Assembly: GCA_001942045.1 (NCBI GenBank)
Contig: MSTD01000065.1
Location: forward strand, 1 to 25,687
Source: Mycolicibacterium porcinum
GTDB lineage: Bacteria; Actinomycetota; Actinomycetes; Mycobacteriales; Mycobacteriaceae
Length of the DNA: 25,687 nucleotides
Direction: 5' to 3'
Shown here: piece by piece, positions 24,494-25,687 of the stretch
Layout: each line of letters starts with the position of its first letter
How positions within the stretch are numbered: position 1 is the stretch's first letter
Notes under the pieces: model-generated
The model's database searches: none
Told to the model about the DNA's origin: nothing
The model's input: only the letters and a program-made list of their open reading frames with translations
Translations under genes and position numbers: made by a program

Positions 24494-25687
24494 CGGATTG
24501 TCCGATGTGGAGTTGATCGATCAGGTCAGCGCTGCCACGCGGGCCGAGTCGATGGCGATCGCGGCCCGGCTGGCCGCGATCGGGATGTTGGACCGCCTGC
24601 GTGAACAAGAACTGGCCGACAGCATTTACTGGCGCACCGACCTACGAAGAAGTCACAGCGGAGGTGTCGGCGGCGATGCGGATCAGCCGGGGCCGCGGCG
24701 GCACCCAGGTCCATCAGGCCCGGGTGTTGCGCGACAAACTCCCGTTGGTGGCGGCGCGGTTCGCCGTCGGCGACATCGACTACCGGATCGTGCGGATGAT
24801 CATCGCCCGCACCGAGACCACCGACCCCTCGGTGTGGGCCGTGCTGGATGCCGAACTCGCCGCGCGGGCGCCGCAGTGGATGCGGTTGTCGGAAAAACAA
24901 CTGCGCGAACGCATCGACCACCGGATCGCCACACTGGATCCCGACGGGGTGCGGATCCCGCCGGATCTGGCGCAGGACCGGTTCGTGCAGATCGAACCGG
25001 GCAGCCCCGGGCAGGCCATCATCGTGGCCAACGTGGACGCCGAGGACGGCGCGGCGCTCGATCAACGCCTGGACGCCTTGGCCGACACGGTGTGCGAGCA
25101 CGATCCACGCAGCCGGGAGCGGCGACGCTCGGATGCGATCGGACCGTTGGCACGGTTGGAGGGCCAACTGGCCTGCCGGTGCGGCCGCGACGACTGCCCG
25201 GCGGCGCAGAAGCGGGCCGCGGCTGATGCGGCGGTGGTACATGTGTTGGCCGAACACGCCACCCTCGATGGCACGTCGAATGCTCCGGGGTATCTGCCCG
25301 GGTATGGGATCGTGCCCGCCGAGCGTGTGCGCGACCTCGCGGCCTCGGCCAAGATCAAGCCGGTGCGGGTGCCGAGCGCATCCAGCGCGCCGACCGATCC
25401 CGACACGGCCAGCGAAGAGCCTGAACCGCCTGGGGCGACCGACTCCAGCGTGCCGACAGAGACCAGCGCGCCAACCGAACCCGGCGAAGCGGCTGAACCC
25501 GGCGAGTCGGCTGACTTATCTGAGCCGGGCGAATCCGACGGGTCTGCTCAACCCAGCGCCCCCGCCGCCCCTGAGGGCTCCGAGCCGGGATATCGCCCGT
25601 CCGTGGCACTGTCGCAGTTCATCCGCTGGCGGGATCTGACCTGCCGCTTCCCCGGCTGTGACGCCCCGATCGCCCGCAGCGACATCG
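24486..25687 (+). pseudogene. DUF222/HNH endonuclease (REP13E12 family), frameshifted, 3' end outside window
   Basis: The frame starting at ATG 24486 encodes a DUF222 N-terminus (MFDGLSDVELIDQVSA ... SIYWRTD) and then runs into nonsense text near 24641-24643. The continuation (YEEVTAEVSAAMRISRGRGG ...) is in the next frame and stays open to the window edge. A loss of two bases, or gain of one, near the run GACCTAC explains this; the family usually reads on from RTDP straight to YE. Later parts are typical: CRCGRDDC cysteines near 25176-25197, a long Pro/Glu/Ser/Thr-rich linker, and the start of the HNH domain, CRFPGCDAP. Function in the family: predicted nuclease in repetitive, DNA-damage-induced elements. 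The break may be real decay or a sequencing error. Confidence 0.85.

Noticed and set aside
1..25687. Foreign island, prophage, CRISPR array or insertion sequence
   Set aside because: Base composition looks uniform to the eye, genes are of ordinary mycobacterial families, and no transposase, integrase, tRNA-adjacent repeat or regularly spaced repeat array was found; the only mobile-like item is the 13E12 gene at the right edge.

Overview
The window is a compact, GC-rich stretch of an actinobacterial chromosome, most likely from a fast-growing mycobacterium (Mycolicibacterium type). The pointers are recognisable mycobacterial families: an LpqS-like protein followed by a CysK2-like enzyme and an MFS transporter (the M. 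tuberculosis order Rv0847-Rv0848-Rv0849), a class III adenylate cyclase whose catalytic residues match Rv1264 at a constant offset, an Rv1272c-like ABC half-exporter, and a REP13E12/DUF222-HNH gene under a perfect mycobacterial LexA box. About 22 genes are packed with little spacing. The longest non-coding gaps are about 130 bases, so no gene-free stretch exceeds 300 bases. No tRNA, rRNA, CRISPR array or insertion sequence was seen.

Layout. (1) 1-4571: the 3' part of an ABC exporter gene, a convergent conserved gene with a ribbon-helix-helix-like C-terminus, a small two-helix membrane protein, a zinc alcohol dehydrogenase, and a divergent DUF2510-AIM24 protein. (2) 4552-13298: a copper region. 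Six genes read leftwards from about 10728 to 4552: copZ-like chaperone, a membrane-anchored protein with a duplicated His motif, a Cu+-ATPase, lpqS, cysK2 and an MFS transporter. A response regulator/histidine kinase pair reads rightwards from the same intergenic region, which holds an ATACCC-N5-GGGTAT operator of the CsoR/RicR kind. A DUF305 Met/His-rich lipoprotein gene converges on the kinase gene. (3) 13382-19609: an adenylate cyclase, a GAF/AcoR-like regulator, an acetoin reductase and a 2,3-butanediol dehydrogenase form one leftward, translationally coupled set. A flavin monooxygenase diverges from it across a gap full of TTGCAA-type repeats. (4) 19708-20900: a polysaccharide deacetylase coupled to a hypoxanthine/uracil-type DNA glycosylase. 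(5) 20907-24434: a small L7/L12-C-terminal-like protein and a 1055-residue cyclase-AAA-TPR regulator. (6) 24486-end: a DUF222/HNH (13E12) gene with a frameshift near its start, cut by the window edge.

How the genes may work together. The copper region reads as one resistance programme: CopZ delivers Cu(I) to the ATPase; the anchored His-motif protein, LpqS and the DUF305 lipoprotein would handle copper outside the membrane; CysK2 and the MFS protein would tie copper stress to sulfur metabolites. Control looks dual: a CsoR-family repressor (not encoded here) acting at the operator, and the local two-component system, for which an 11-bp-period direct repeat upstream of the DUF305 gene is a candidate site. 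The second block looks like reversible acetoin/2,3-butanediol metabolism with its own GAF regulator, unusually coupled to a cAMP-producing enzyme.
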